In this document: positions 12,276-23,565 of the stretch, in pieces
Layout: every line of letters begins with the position of its first letter
Position numbering within the stretch: the first letter of the stretch is position 1
DNA from: Harmothoe impar
Taxonomy: Eukaryota; Annelida; Polychaeta; Phyllodocida; Polynoidae
Assembly (NCBI GenBank): GCA_947462335.1
Contig: OX381713.1
Span: 17,414,381-17,478,380, forward strand
Direction of reading: 5' to 3'
Length of the DNA stretch: 64,000 bases
Made by a program: the position numbers and the translations under genes
Notes under the pieces: generated by a model
What the model saw: the letters and a program-made list of their open reading frames with translations, nothing else
Database searches by the model: none
Told to the model about the DNA's origin: nothing

Positions 12276-12405
12276 CCCAGCAAACAAAAAACGTTATACA
12301 TTTTATAATGTTATATAACGTTCCCCTAAGGTTACTATGGCAAAACGTTATAATATAATGTTTAAAACGTTATTCTGACGTAAAATAACGTTATTTTTAG
12401 CTGGG
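12276..12405. mobile_element. MITE with AACGTTAT modules, TA duplication
   Basis: CCCAGCAAACAAAAAACGTT at the left and AACGTTATTTTTAGCTGGG at the right, flanked by TA on both sides. The interior repeats ACGTTATA. A second copy at 58480-58930 is split by a G-rich MITE. Confidence 0.8.
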
Positions 12406-12924
12406 TACACATTCCTCCACACTTATCGGGTAAGGGGACAAACGTCATTGTAGCTAGGTTATCATTATTATTATTGATTCTTGTGTGAACTTTTATACCG
12501 AGAAGGCAGTATCTCAAGGAAGGCAGAGGATACACGGTCTCAAAGTTGATACACTCTAAGAAATGTGTGTTGCGGTAACATGCATAAAGGACACACATGA
12601 CTTTGCAACACACTTTTGCGATCAACACCCTTTTGAGTGTGTAGTGTGTTACAAAAGTGTTAAAAGTGGCTGCAAAGGAGCGTGTTAAAATGTGACTAAC
12701 CATAACACACTTTTCTCAAAGTGTAGATTTTTTAGCCCCCAACAATTCAATGAAAACACTCAATGAGGTACATTGATTGGTTCGATCATTGAGGACTGGG
12801 CCTTATTACACAAAGCCACCACATACTATTAACTTATATGGCCCTGATGAAAAACTATGCAGTCATATATCATGATATACCGCATGGACCTCTGTCTATT
12901 CATTAATATATGCATGCAGATCTA
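12406..12924. other. No gene seen; local inverted repeat
   Basis: AACACACTTTTG-type inverted motifs near 12560-12720 (ACACTTTTG / CAAAAGTG) suggest a decayed foldback. The 113-codon frame on the minus strand here has no recognisable content. Confidence 0.4.
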
Positions 12925-12985
12925 CACTGTAAAAAGATGGTTGCTTTTTTGTAGTGTAAGTAAATAGTAGAAACTATTTACAGTG
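12925..12985. mobile_element. Very short CACTGTAAAAA MITE
   Basis: A 61-bp element with ends CACTGTAAAAAGATGG and CTATTTACAGTG. It shares the terminal motif with elements at 33652-34513 and 61132-61323. Confidence 0.6.
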
Positions 12986-14000
12986 TGTAATAGAAATTGC
13001 AGAATATTGTTCTTATAAAGATACTGAACATTTCTGGGTAGGTGCATTTAAAATAAAATAATAGTATAATATAGATTAATTATGTAGGCAGGAAATAAAA
13101 ACCATAAGATATATAGCCACGTCTAGACAGCATTATATGGTAATAAGGGGACAATCGAGAGAGATTAAAGTTGACAATTTATAGCTAGTGATTTTCCCTG
13201 TCATATTACTAGTAAGTCTCGAGTTTTGACACTACATGTTGTGTATTCAGTAAATATTCTTTTCAGTATAACTCGCAAGACTGGGTGTATTATGTCTGCA
13301 CATTCGCAATATCATTCGATGATAATTATTTCATATCTAAGTATAATGTTAACTCCCCATACAGCATGTATGTATACATTTGGCTTGACTATCCTGAAGC
13401 TACATGTCTCATTGTATCATAGTGTCACAGTACTTACATGTTAAACATTCTATATCGAGTTCTTCTTTATCTTTCTCTAAAGGCACAACGGGTCATGAAG
13501 AGAAGTAGCTGATACTTCTGCAAGCGATCACTGCTGTGATCTCAGGAGGGAATTTCTTTTTGATTTATATATTTCCCCCCCCCTTTTTTTTTGGGGGGGG
13601 GGGGATCAATTCACCATCTATATAGCAGCTAAAGCTATATATCTATATCAGACAAATATGGTAGGTATATACACACATTTATATATGATGACTCTCAGTC
13701 AAAAAATAACGCCTTTTAGCACTGATTATATCCACTAGAACTTATGTTAAGAAGATAAAACTTATGTCATTGTGGCTTGAGATGCACGATAAAACCTTTT
13801 AAGTATTTGATTTATAGACCGGTCTTGGCAACCAATTTCCTGTGCTTTGATGAATTCGCTATGTACAGCCCTTTAAGATAAAGTTACTACTTTTTTCACT
13901 ATCAAGGTAAGTGACGATTGGTCCCTAACAAAGATAAGAAATCCATTAATGCTGTGCCTTCGAGTGATAACAAGTGTCGAACTGACAACCATCATATCTT
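12986..14000. other. No gene seen; C and G homopolymers
   Basis: AT-rich. At about 13575-13605 a C run, T run and G run form a homopolymer foldback. No coding signal. Confidence 0.5.
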
Positions 14001-14099
14001 ATGGCCACTGTCCACAGAGCATAAATCGGCCGTATATTAAGAAAATTGCCATACAGAATGGCCATATACGGCCGATTTATGCTATGTGTACGGTGACCC
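14001..14099. mobile_element. Mini-MITE family C, diverged copy
   Basis: ATGGCCACTGTCCACAGAGC ... TACGGTGACC with inner ATCGGCCGTAT/ATACGGCCGAT arms. Recognisable but diverged at the right end. Confidence 0.7.
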
Positions 14100-14778
14100 T
14101 CATGAGAAATAAAGTGATGCTGTACTGAGTATATATATGGTGATTCCCAATGACCTAGGGTTTTATACATGAGCGTGGTTGAAAAAAGACAGCTTTGGTT
14201 GAGATAATCTGAGAATGGTTTGAATTAATTAATCTATTATACATGTAACAGAGGCTATCTAATTTGTTCCCTACGCAAAAACATGTACTAGTTTCATGAC
14301 TATATAAGATGAGTGAAATTGTTTTATTTAACATTTTTATCGGAAAAAAACCCACGAGATTGGTTAGATAACTAATTCAGCCCTTAATGCCTTACCACTT
14401 AAGGCCCTTTGTGCATTTTAAAGATGACACTGCAATTCTTCGCAGCATACAACTGCAATTTGAATGATTGCACTTAGTTCAAGAACAGGAGAAGATCGAG
14501 AGCTCCATGTTTCATAATCAACCAACAGTTGTAAACGATCTAATGTAGTTAGGATAATTGAGATACTAACACCTGAAGGTATTCTTTTCACAAAGTACTT
14601 TTCAAGTTTCACTCATCTCACTTAACATAGACCTACAACTTATTGCGGTTAATTTACTAATGAATCTTGAAGAACAGGTAGGGGGATATCGACTCGGGTG
14701 ATTGTATCTCATTACAACTAGCTATAACATGTGTAGAAAACGAGGTGTTTGTGCCTTGACCACAAGGACAAATGTCCA
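14100..14778. other. No gene seen
   Basis: Short chance frames only; no family features. Confidence 0.5.
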
Positions 14779-15048
14779 CTACACTCAAAAAGTAAACTTG
14801 TCTCCAGACTCTTCCAAGTGATGGTCATAAAATAAACGAGTCAAAAACTTGTCTTAGTGACAAGGAAGCGGGTCTTCTAGCTGGAGATAGAAGACCCACT
14901 TGGCATGTGCCAGCCCAAAACCTGACATTTGCCAGCTCCAGATTCTATTTGTGGGAAGGTAACCTGATAGGTTAGATAACTTTTGACTCGTTTATTGTAT
15001 GATAGTCACTTCGAAGAGTCTGGAGACAAGTTTACTTTTTCAGTGTAG
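14779..15048. mobile_element. MITE with CTACACTSAAAAAGTAAA termini
   Basis: The left end CTACACTCAAAAAGTAAACT pairs with the right end AGTTTACTTTTTCAGTGTAG. The pairing continues through CTTGTCTCCAGACTCTTC and, with interruptions, to TAAACGAGTCAAAA. The core has GGGTCTTCT / AGAAGACCC. Single copy in the window. Confidence 0.85.
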
Positions 15049-15842
15049 CTAGAATAATATCAGCCACCAGTACTACTTGTCCTCCATATACATACAGAAA
15101 TGTGACGGAATGCGTAATAGAAATGTTCAATTCTGAAAATTATGCTCGTAAATCAACCCGCCCCCCCTCCAAGGAGACATTATGTCGCAATCTCCACAGA
15201 ATGTATAACATGTTAGTATTAAGAAGTTATGAAATATCGCCATTACACTTTCAGTATGATTAGAATAGATAGATAGGGATGACAAATAAAGAAGGCCTGG
15301 GTGGCAGATCGATACTTAACCGTAGCCCAGACTCATTTAAAAAAAAAGGGATTATATCTACAGCATTGTATACAATTATACAACCCATACCCCAGAATTC
15401 AGTTTAATTTCACTGGGGGAAGGGATTGGTAAAATATTTATACATCATAAACAAATCAGTTCCATGTATTTCGTACAAAGATATTTCATGAACTGTGATC
15501 GTCTCACCAAATAGATTACATCTATAAGTTCAACATTAAATATTTAGGAACTACCGATACATAATAAATACTGTGTCTATGATGTTTGAAAAAGTTTGGA
15601 TATTTGGTAAGATTGGACAGTGCCAACACATATTCAAGGAGCCAGTTTCCAAAGACTAGAAGGGGTACCTACTGATTAAATAGATCACTGGACAGCTAAT
15701 GACCTCTATTTTATAAATTGAGTTTTTACCTTGGAAGACCATTTTCCCTCGACTGCACACATATGGTGTCTGGCAGAACATGTTGACAATCTAGAGCCAC
15801 AAAACAATATGGTATCTAACATCAAAAGTAGACTAAAGCAGG
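15049..15842. other. No gene seen
   Basis: AT-rich unique-looking sequence. Confidence 0.5.
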
Positions 15843-16196
15843 TGGCTGTGTCTCACGAACATGGGCCAATGTTTTTGTCTATGACCGGGTGCAATCTATG
15901 ACCGGGTGCAATCTATGACCAGGTGCAATCTATGACCCGCTTGAAAAAAACGGTTTATTTAGGGCAGATGTAGATATGAATTGAAATAAAATGAGTGATA
16001 TAAACTCTTAAAAAAACCATTTTCCACCATTTATATCTTCATCTGCCCTAAATTAAGCACTGTTTTTCCAAGCCGGTCATAGATTGCACCCGGTCATAGA
16101 TTGCACCCGGTCATAGATTGCACCCGGTCATAGATTGCACCCGGTCATAGACGACAACAATGGCCCGATCTCATGAGACACAGCTAGGTACTTCAA
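15843..16196. mobile_element. Foldback MITE family B, copy 2
   Basis: Same ends as 1607-1922 (TGGCTGTGTCTCACGAACAT) and the same inner AAACGGTTTATTTAGGGCAG arm. The right arm has four 17-bp units against about three on the left, so unit number changes between arms. Confidence 0.85.
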
Positions 16197-16226
16197 TGTA
16201 CTTCCAGCTGCTATATTATAAGCTCG

Positions 16227-16478
16227 GACTCCACTAGGGCGACACAGCTACCTGCGAAACAGGGCGTTCTTTAAGGCCCTTTGTTCTCAAATAGATCGCC
16301 ATGTTTCGCCCTGTTTCGCCCTGTTTCGCCCTGTTTCGCCCTGAATGTAGCCCTGTTCATGGGTACATTCAGGACGACATTCAGGGCGAAACAGAGCGAA
16401 ACAGGGCGATCTATTTGAGAACAAAGGAACCAAAAGAACGCCCTGTTTCGCAGGTAGCTGTGTCGCCCTAGTGGAGTC
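16227..16478. mobile_element. Foldback MITE with GCCCTGTTTC tandem units
   Basis: GACTCCACTAGGGCGACACA at the left is exactly mirrored by TGTGTCGCCCTAGTGGAGTC at the right. The arms extend about 90 bp and contain tandem 10-bp CGCCCTGTTT units, four on one side and two on the other. Frames through it are repeat artefacts. Confidence 0.9.
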
Positions 16479-17702
16479 TGGCCTATTGGGTACACCTCGA
16501 GGTGGGGCTATTACCATTAGCAGTGCCAGAAGTGGCAGAAGTCCTGGTGCCTATTCGCACATATGTTTTGTATTCTGCTGACTCCGTCACCACAGTTGCT
16601 ACTGTGGTGCTGATGATCATGATGGCCTTGTCACTGGCATGGGCTGGAACTGGCACATTTAACCACATTCTGTGGCGAGAGACAGCGCCATCGGCTAAGG
16701 TAAATTACCTCTGCTAGACTATAGATATTTGAACCGCGCATGCAGAGAGGCCTTCCGATCATTCCTCTCCTGCAGAATGACCAATATACTGCACAGTGGG
16801 CGGGGGAGGGGGAAGCGGGTAGCCGGCAGCAGCAGCAGCAGCATCCGATAACAGAGTATACATGGCTGGGAATGGTGCTAGATTAGGGAGTGAATGGGTG
16901 TGAGTGCTACTAAACGGTGAGTGTTCTCTTTATGGGAGGTAATCATGAATAATCCATGTTCCACCTGGAGTAGTCCGGTGCTGCGGCGAGGGATGGGACA
17001 TCTTTCCATTGTGTGTTAATATAAAGGGTTGGGTTATATATTAGCCTTGCCTCAGATGAATCATAGCACTCTCCCTTTCCTTCAACTCTACACCAAAATG
17101 TAATGAATAATAAAAACAATAAGCATGCATATTTAGTATACGCACCTGAGGGGTCGTATTTGTTGTGGTTCTGCATGTGGATACTACCACTGTTGGTGCA
17201 GATATGTCTGGTGAGGTGATTACATTCTGTTATATTAGTGGCTGAATACCAGATCCTATATATCCAAATGGATTACAGACATAAAATGTGAAAAAAAGGC
17301 GGATAAAATTATAAAGATAAAGACTGGCATTCTGCCAAACATCTTCATTTGTAACTAAAATATATACAATTGAAAACGTTCTCCTGGGTATAGGATTTGA
17401 ACCTACACCATCTACCAGTATATCGACATTAATAAAACGTTGGTTTAAACATTAAATCAACGTTGTTTTCAGTCCACGTTCTGAAGGATGATCAATGTTG
17501 ACTTGAAGTTATCTTGAAGAACATTCATGCACTAACTGAACCAACGTTTTTTGAATAACATTTCCTCAAAACCTTATGTTAACGTTGAAACAATGTATTT
17601 TAACAAACATTGACCAGATAACCATTAGTGAACCATTAGTGAACGTAATCCAAGGTTATCATAACAAGAGCGTGGAAGGGGACCCTTGCGCTAATATATC
17701 CC
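16479..17702. other. No gene seen; CAG run and tRNA-like T-arm
   Basis: Contains a short (CAG)n at about 16827-16842. On the minus strand near 17393-17403 is GGTTCAAATCC, a perfect RNA polymerase III B-box, within a T-stem/loop (TGTAG...CTATA). No full tRNA cloverleaf is visible, so it is more likely a SINE or tRNA fragment. Confidence 0.4.
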
Positions 17703-17809
17703 AGTGGGCACAAAACATTGACTCAACATTGATTACTGGTTGTCAATATTGATTCAACGTTGATTCAATGTTGATTCAATGTTGAACTGAATTCTGTGTC
17801 CACTGGGTA
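17703..17809. mobile_element. MITE family I, copy 1 (CCAGTGGGCACA)
   Basis: Left CCAGTGGGCACAAAACATTG and right CTGTGTCCACTGGG are inverted. The interior repeats TTGATTCAATGTTGATTCAA. The sister copy is at 38036-38143. The region 17430-17640 has related CAACGTT/AACATT motifs and may be an older relative. Confidence 0.8.
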
Positions 17810-19678
17810 GGATACGATGTCATTAATGTTGGATGAAATGTTCATCCATGTGCCAAAACAGTAATGCAGTAAGAACATAACCATAGCCGCATTTCTATAC
17901 GTTGTGGTATGAATAGGAACCTTGCATAGATGGCTAGCAACTTGGCTATGAATAATCAACAACTATTACAAGGGTCAACAACCCCTGTACAACTGCTTTC
18001 GTAATCCATCACCCATCTGGAACATCTGCAGGGAGGCACAGCTACAGTCTACTTATATCTAGACTTGTGTTAAAGGAGTATTTACAAATGACGTCACATA
18101 TTCTAGGACTTTTCCCCCCAATAACCTCCTCCCCATCGTCCTGTCACTATTCTGCGAAAGTTGATTTATATAACTCTATGGCCCGCATCATGTTTTGTCT
18201 GATAATTTACAAAACAAATACCATTCCTGTCGTGACTACCTGCTTAAGAAAATATAGGGTTTTCATGATACGATATATTTATAAAAGCATTTGTATTCAC
18301 AATAGGGGAGTTGCTTTTGAATTTGAGTCCATAATCTTTTCACGAAAATGACAAAGCTTTAGTCTACTAACAAAATAATATCTATACATTCATGTTAACT
18401 ATGTACCAGTTCCACAGTTGCGTACAGGCAAAGGAAAATGATACTACAAGGAAAAAAACAACTTGATAATTGATGTCATACGCTTTCCAATGATGTATTT
18501 CACTCGGAGATATCAATTCTAGTTTTTGAGAAAGCTTCATGAATATGTGTGGCAATTGCGCCATCCAAAATCTCTATGAGCTCTAAATCTCATATTTTCC
18601 AAGATATCTCTATCTAATTAGCATGATTATGACAATTAGAAATGTATCATACATTTTGATTCTTTAAGTCATGAAATTCCATCTAGGAATGATGATTATA
18701 TTCTGTTTAGATCATAATAATACTCATGAATCATTTTATAGATGAACATCTTTATTTACTCTATTTGGAATGAAAATCATGTTTCCATGGCAACACATCT
18801 GAGCATGGAGAGGGTTCACGATATTACTTAACACATAATGCACCCCCCCCCCCCATACATTTCTTATATGATGTCATATTAAATAGCGCCAAAATAAAGC
18901 ACCAATCAGTGGCCATCCTGACATTGCTCTGTAATGGTCCCTAGCTCCAACCAAAGCACGGAGCAGTGGACTATAAAATGGTCTATGTGTTGTGTAACCT
19001 ATTAAGTTCTACAGAAAAGGGGACCCTAGAGCAACTTTTTGGGTATGTCTTCCTTTCTAGACCATGGTGGCGCCCCCAGGTGGCAAAAATTGGAACTAAA
19101 TCCCGCGGGATGTATCCTTCCTGCTTGCCTGGTCACAGCTATCAAGAAAATACATGAACTTTCATTTATACTAATATGTCTGATTCAACACATAATATTA
19201 TCTTATTATGAAATCTAGGATTGTATGTGTCCACTCTAGGTATTTGTCCGACTACAGTTAGTGGTCTATATCCTGTAGTGTTACTCATACCATGTTGAAA
19301 GGTATGTGTGAAACCTTAACTCTTTTACTGACTTGGCAGTTGATACAGCATATATAGGGTATCAGTAGAAGCAGACATTTAGAAATTGATCATATGTGAA
19401 GTTATCTTTAATGGTGGATTCACACGTAATGGTAGCAGCAACACATTCCCTTTTCCCAACCGCTTTATACATACAGCATAATCATATTAAATTAGCATGA
19501 CCTAATTTCAATGTACTTGAACATATATGATTACAGTTTAATGACGGGACTAGGGCCTGGCTGTCGTACCAGAAGGACTCCTTGTTAAATCATTTATCAC
19601 GGCGGCAGTCGTGGTTAGCCTAGATGGGAGACTGCCAGATTTGGACAGGTAGAAGGACATCATATTTTCTGCCTGCTA
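17810..19678. other. No gene seen
   Basis: AT-rich. The 94-codon frame at 18067-18351 is short, cysteine-scattered and without domain features. A C run lies at 18842-18855. No RNA gene or repeat family recognised. Confidence 0.5.
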
Positions 19679-20477
19679 CACTGATATTCCTAGGCTCTCT
19701 ATACGACCAATCTCTCAGTCACTAGTACCTATTAAACCTAGTTAGTCATTTTTTGGCTCCCTATAGACCAACCTAGGTAAGTTATTATTGTCAGGTTGGT
19801 CAGTACTGACCAACCCACCTTAGTCTTTTTATTTCCAGGGGGAGCCACTGAGTGGTGATCATAGTATCTTACACTGCCGATCCTGCCAAGTCACTAGACG
19901 CCACCCATTTTCCCTGTAATCTTAAAAACCCATTTTCCCTGTAATCTTAATGATTCCCCGCTCTTCTCTATATGGTGCCACTGTAAGGCTGCAAGTCTAA
20001 ACTTCCTTTCCTTTAGTTCTAACCATCCCATCCTTTAGTGGTAAATAGATTCGGTTATAGTTCTGTTACAGTTTCAAAAAAGAAAAAGAAAAAGAAAAAA
20101 AGAGAGACAGAAAAGGGGGTGCGGGGGTAGAGCCCCCGATATATACTGCAATGTTACCAACTTACAGTGGTGCCATCTAGAGGATAGGGCTGGAAACTGA
20201 TTAAGATTACTGAAAAAATGGGCCTTTTAAGATTACAGGTAAAATGGATGGCGTCTAGTGACTTGGCAGGTTCGTCCCCAGGTCTTACAGGTGGCACTAA
20301 CTAGTTGTATACAAATACAACACACCAATGATGAAGCTAGGTTAGCCACTACTGACTGACCCCATCAGTCATTTTTGAATACAACTTTGCCATTGTGACT
20401 AACACACATATATGACGAACCTAGGATAGTCTGTACTGACTAACCCTTTCAATCTATGGATTACCATGGTTCCAGTG
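19679..20477. mobile_element. MITE family A, copy 2, split by a nested element
   Basis: CACTGATATTCCTAGGCTC at the start and CCAGTG at the end, flanked by TA on both sides. The body is cut at 19874 by a 409-bp insertion that duplicates TCTTACA. Removing the insertion leaves the family A order unchanged. Confidence 0.85.
19874..20282. mobile_element. Nested foldback transposon with 7-bp duplication
   Basis: Inserted into family A. TCTTACA stands at 19867-19873 and again at 20283-20289. Inverted arms share CCTGCCAAGTCACTAGACGC and then CCATTTT-CCTGTAATCTT. The interior has a polypurine block (AAAGAAAAAGAAAAAG at 20078). The 7-8-bp duplication hints at hAT-type mobilisation, which is an inference. 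Confidence 0.8.
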
Positions 20478-20569
20478 TACAGGCAGTACACTGTAGGTTG
20501 GGGTAGGGGTTATAGGTTAGGGCTCAGCGGATTCATGCGTGGGATCATTCCATGGGAGATAATGCATAG

Positions 20570-20630
20570 GAAAGGGGGGGGGGGATTCGGATGGGGCGGG
20601 AGGGGGGGGGGGGGCGGGAGGGGGGGGCGT
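20570..20630. repeat. G-homopolymer cluster
   Basis: Several runs of 7-12 G with short spacers; quadruplex-forming potential. Open frames here are compositional artefacts. Confidence 0.7.
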
Positions 20631-20650
20631 AGAACAGGCGCTGAGGTTGT

Positions 20651-20886
20651 GTACATAGAAAAGAAACAGCGTCAAAATGGAGTCCAGGTTGCCTAAAGAA
20701 TGACTCCCCCTCTCTAGACGTGCCATGGCCCTTATGTGACTCCCTGAGGTGAGCCAGTGAACTATATGATTCCACCAGCTACGGAGTCACCTCGGCTCCC
20801 CTGGGCAGCTTGGACTCTTCTAAAGAGGGGAGTCATTCTGTAGGAACCTGGACTCCGTTTTGATGCTGTCTCTTTTATCTGTGCAG
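20651..20886. mobile_element. Foldback MITE family E, copy 2
   Basis: ACATAGAAAAGAAACAGCGT at the left pairs with the ATGCTGTCTCTTTTATCTGT right end. Inner arms TGGAGTCCAGGTTGCC / AACCTGGACTCCG and AGAATGACTCCCC / GGGGAGTCATTCT. Same family as 5694-5989. Confidence 0.8.
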
Positions 20887-21392
20887 GTGAAACATTCAGA
20901 AACGCGCAATATCCAGGGAGGATTTCCTTGGGGCGGGGTTTTCAGTGGGATATTTCCTTGTATTGTATGGAGCCATTCATGAGTAATTACCCATTAAAAT
21001 CCACATAGTGACATGGCATATTCCTAATTTATATGTAGCAGGCCTCTACCTTCATCTATATATTAACCCTAGGTAAGGCTCTATCCACATCAATTAGGCC
21101 TACCCCCAAATTATGGTTGGCGCCATGGATGAAGCATGAGGGGTGGCTGGGGATGAAGAGACACAGGGAGGAGAGCAGGAAGATGGCTGTGTACAGGTAG
21201 ATACAAGGTGTAATTAGGATGGTGGCACTCTATAGAACAGGTAGAGATAGCTGTGGGACCTGGCAGCAGATGAGGCAATCAGCGAAATCAGGTCTCTACA
21301 CACATGTACATATATAAGGGAGATCTATCTACACCTAGAAGGTGCTGGTGAAGCAAGGAACGAGCAGCATGACTCTAGGGTTTGGCTATGTT
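20887..21392. other. No gene seen
   Basis: Unique-looking sequence; a related stretch with similar wording (CTCCCTGTGTCTCTTCATCC) occurs inverted near 42820-42845, suggesting a decayed dispersed repeat. Confidence 0.4.
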
Positions 21393-21484
21393 ATGGCCAC
21401 CGTCCACTGTGCTCTAATCGGCCGAGGCTATATAGGAAAGGTATGGGTTTAGTCGACCGAAGTTCCCCATTGGACGGTTGCCAT
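21393..21484. mobile_element. Mini-MITE family C copy
   Basis: ATGGCCACCGTCCACTGTGC ... ATTGGACGGTTGCCAT with inner AATCGGCCGAGG arm. Flanked by TTA / TAA. Confidence 0.85.
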
Positions 21485-21642
21485 AAGCAGTGTGCGATGT
21501 TTACATGCACTCTGCCCCTGGTAATCAAATTGTAAAAACCTTACCACGATTTTTGTTGTAACAATATCAAGTAATCAATGTGTATATGACGATCGGCTAT
21601 AGTCGTGTCTGTGGGGGTATGGCGGTGAGATCATGGGATCAA

Positions 21643-22015
21643 CACTGATATACCTAGGCTCCCTATACGACCAATCTCTCAGTCACTAGTACCTAACCTA
21701 GTTAGTCATTTTTTGGCTCCCTACACGACCAACCTAGGTAAGTTGAAATTGTTAGGTTGGTAAGTACTGATTAACCCACCTTAGTCTTTTAATTTCCAGG
21801 GGAAGACACTGAGTGGTGATCACAGCATCTTACAGGTGGCACCAACTAGTGGTATACAAATACAACACACCAATGATGAACCTAGATTAGCCACTACTGA
21901 CCGAGCCCCTCAGTCATTTTTGAATATAACTTTGCCATTGTGACTAACACACAATGACAAACGTACCTAGGATAGTCTGTACTGACTAACCCTTTCAACC
22001 TATGGATTTTCAGTG
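21643..22015. mobile_element. MITE family A, copy 3
   Basis: CACTGATATACCTAGGCTC to GGATTTTCAGTG, flanked by AA on both sides. It is an uninterrupted copy of about 373 bp. Confidence 0.9.
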
Positions 22016-22129
22016 AAGAGTGCATTCTGTCGAATCATGGTGAGAGTTATTTCATGTTCATGGGAGCTCTAGAAATAGAGCAGGCTTTCCATCTAGGGGT
22101 CTATAAATTTATAATATACTGGAAGTATT

Positions 22130-23250
22130 GAGTATCAAAAACGCTATTGACAGTTCAAACTGTCAATAGTGGAAAATATTTCTGTTATTGACAGTTCACA
22201 CTGTCAACAGTGGAAATTAATCCTGTTATTGACACTTCCTCATGAGAACTGTCAATAGTGGAACATTTCTGTCTTATTGACAGTTCCCACTGACATTGGA
22301 GTCAAAACATGTTTTTATTGGCAAAAGTGTTCTTTTCCCAAAATCAGCTCTGTACCCAAAATCGCCTTTGTACCCAAAATCGGTATTGGACCCAAAAATC
22401 GTTTTTGGACACAAAATTGGTTTTGGACCAAAATCGTTTTTTCACCCAAAATCGGTTTCGCACCGTAAGGTAGTTTAACATCTGCAGGGCAAGTTGCATT
22501 TTGCATTCCAAAAATCGGTTTTGTCCCAAAAATCGGTATTGCCCCAAAAATCGGTTTTACCTCAAAAATCGGTTTTGCCCCAAAAATCGATTTTGCACTA
22601 AAAATCGACCTTTACACCAAATCGACCTTGACACAAAAATCGACTTTTCCATCAAAATCGACTTTTCCACCAAAATCGACTTTTCCACCAAAATTGCTCT
22701 CAGAGTTACGACAGTTATGATAAGGAACTGTCAATAAGAGAGGAAATTCCCACTATTGACAGTTTGGTAAAGAACTGTCAATAACGGTATAATTTACCAC
22801 TATTGACAGTGTGAACTGTCAATAAGAGAAAAATATCCCACTATGGACACTATGAACTGTCAATAAGAGGAAAGTTTTCCACTATTGACAGTTTGAACTG
22901 TCAATAGCTAATTCAAGGTGGGCCAGCTATTGACAGTGCAAACTGTCAATAGTAGAAATCAATCTTCTTATTGACAGTTCAAACTGTCAATAACAGAATA
23001 AAATTCCCTTATTGACAGTTCAAACTGTCAATACCAGGATATACTTCCCTTATTGACAGTTCACACTGGCAATAAGAGATTAATTTTCTCTTATTGACAG
23101 TTCCTTTTTGGAACTGTCAATAAGAGAATCTGTTTTGCCTTATTGACAGTTCGAACTGTCAATAAGGGAATTATATCCTGGTATTGACAGTTTGAACTGT
23201 CAATAAGGGAATTTTTTTCTGTTATTGACAGTTCGAACTGTCAATAGTCA
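22130..23250. repeat. Array of TTGACAG...CTGTCAA palindromes
   Basis: At least fifteen palindromic modules of the form TTATTGACAGTT-N-AACTGTCAATA separated by 10-25 bp of AT-rich spacers (GGGAAT, GAGAAAA). The array is interrupted at 22320-22695 by a second tandem repeat. Adjacent modules can pair with each other in many registers, so the whole kilobase is a foldback. No coding content. Confidence 0.9.
22320..22695 (+). repeat. Tandem 16-17-bp CCCAAAAATCGGTTTTG repeats
   Basis: About twenty head-to-tail units of the type CCAAAAATCGGTTTTG that drift towards CCAAAATCGACTTTTC at the right end. Frames running through it (period near 16-17) are artefacts. It sits inside the palindrome array, with CTGTCAA modules on both sides. 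Confidence 0.85.
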
Positions 23251-23266
23251 CGGCCATTGAGTATTG

Positions 23267-23358
23267 ATGGCCACTGTCCACTGGGCTCTAATTGGCCGAA
23301 GCTAAATAGAAAATGTATATGGTTAATCGGCCGAAGTTCCCCAGTGGACGGTGGCTAT
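23267..23358. mobile_element. Mini-MITE family C copy
   Basis: ATGGCCACTGTCCACTGGGC ... CCAGTGGACGGTGGCTAT directly after the palindrome array. Confidence 0.85.
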
Positions 23359-23449
23359 CAGTGAGATGCATATAGTCCAAAGTGCATGACTGTATCATGC
23401 AGAGTTCGACCTCTCCATGAAAGTAAATAGATAACTTGAACAACGCAAT

Positions 23450-23490
23450 ATATAATATTATATATATATAATATATATACACATATATAC

Positions 23491-23563
<73 letters not shown>
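23450..23563. repeat. (TA)n microsatellite
   Basis: Long TA dinucleotide run with a few interruptions in its first 50 bp. Confidence 0.97.

Positions 23564-23565
<2 letters not shown>

Noticed and set aside
17383..17433. tRNA gene on the minus strand
   Set aside because: Only a T-arm and B-box are convincing; the 5' half is missing.
22130..23250. CRISPR-like array
   Set aside because: Palindromic repeats with spacers, but spacers are short, repeated and variable in length, there are no cas genes, and the DNA is eukaryotic.
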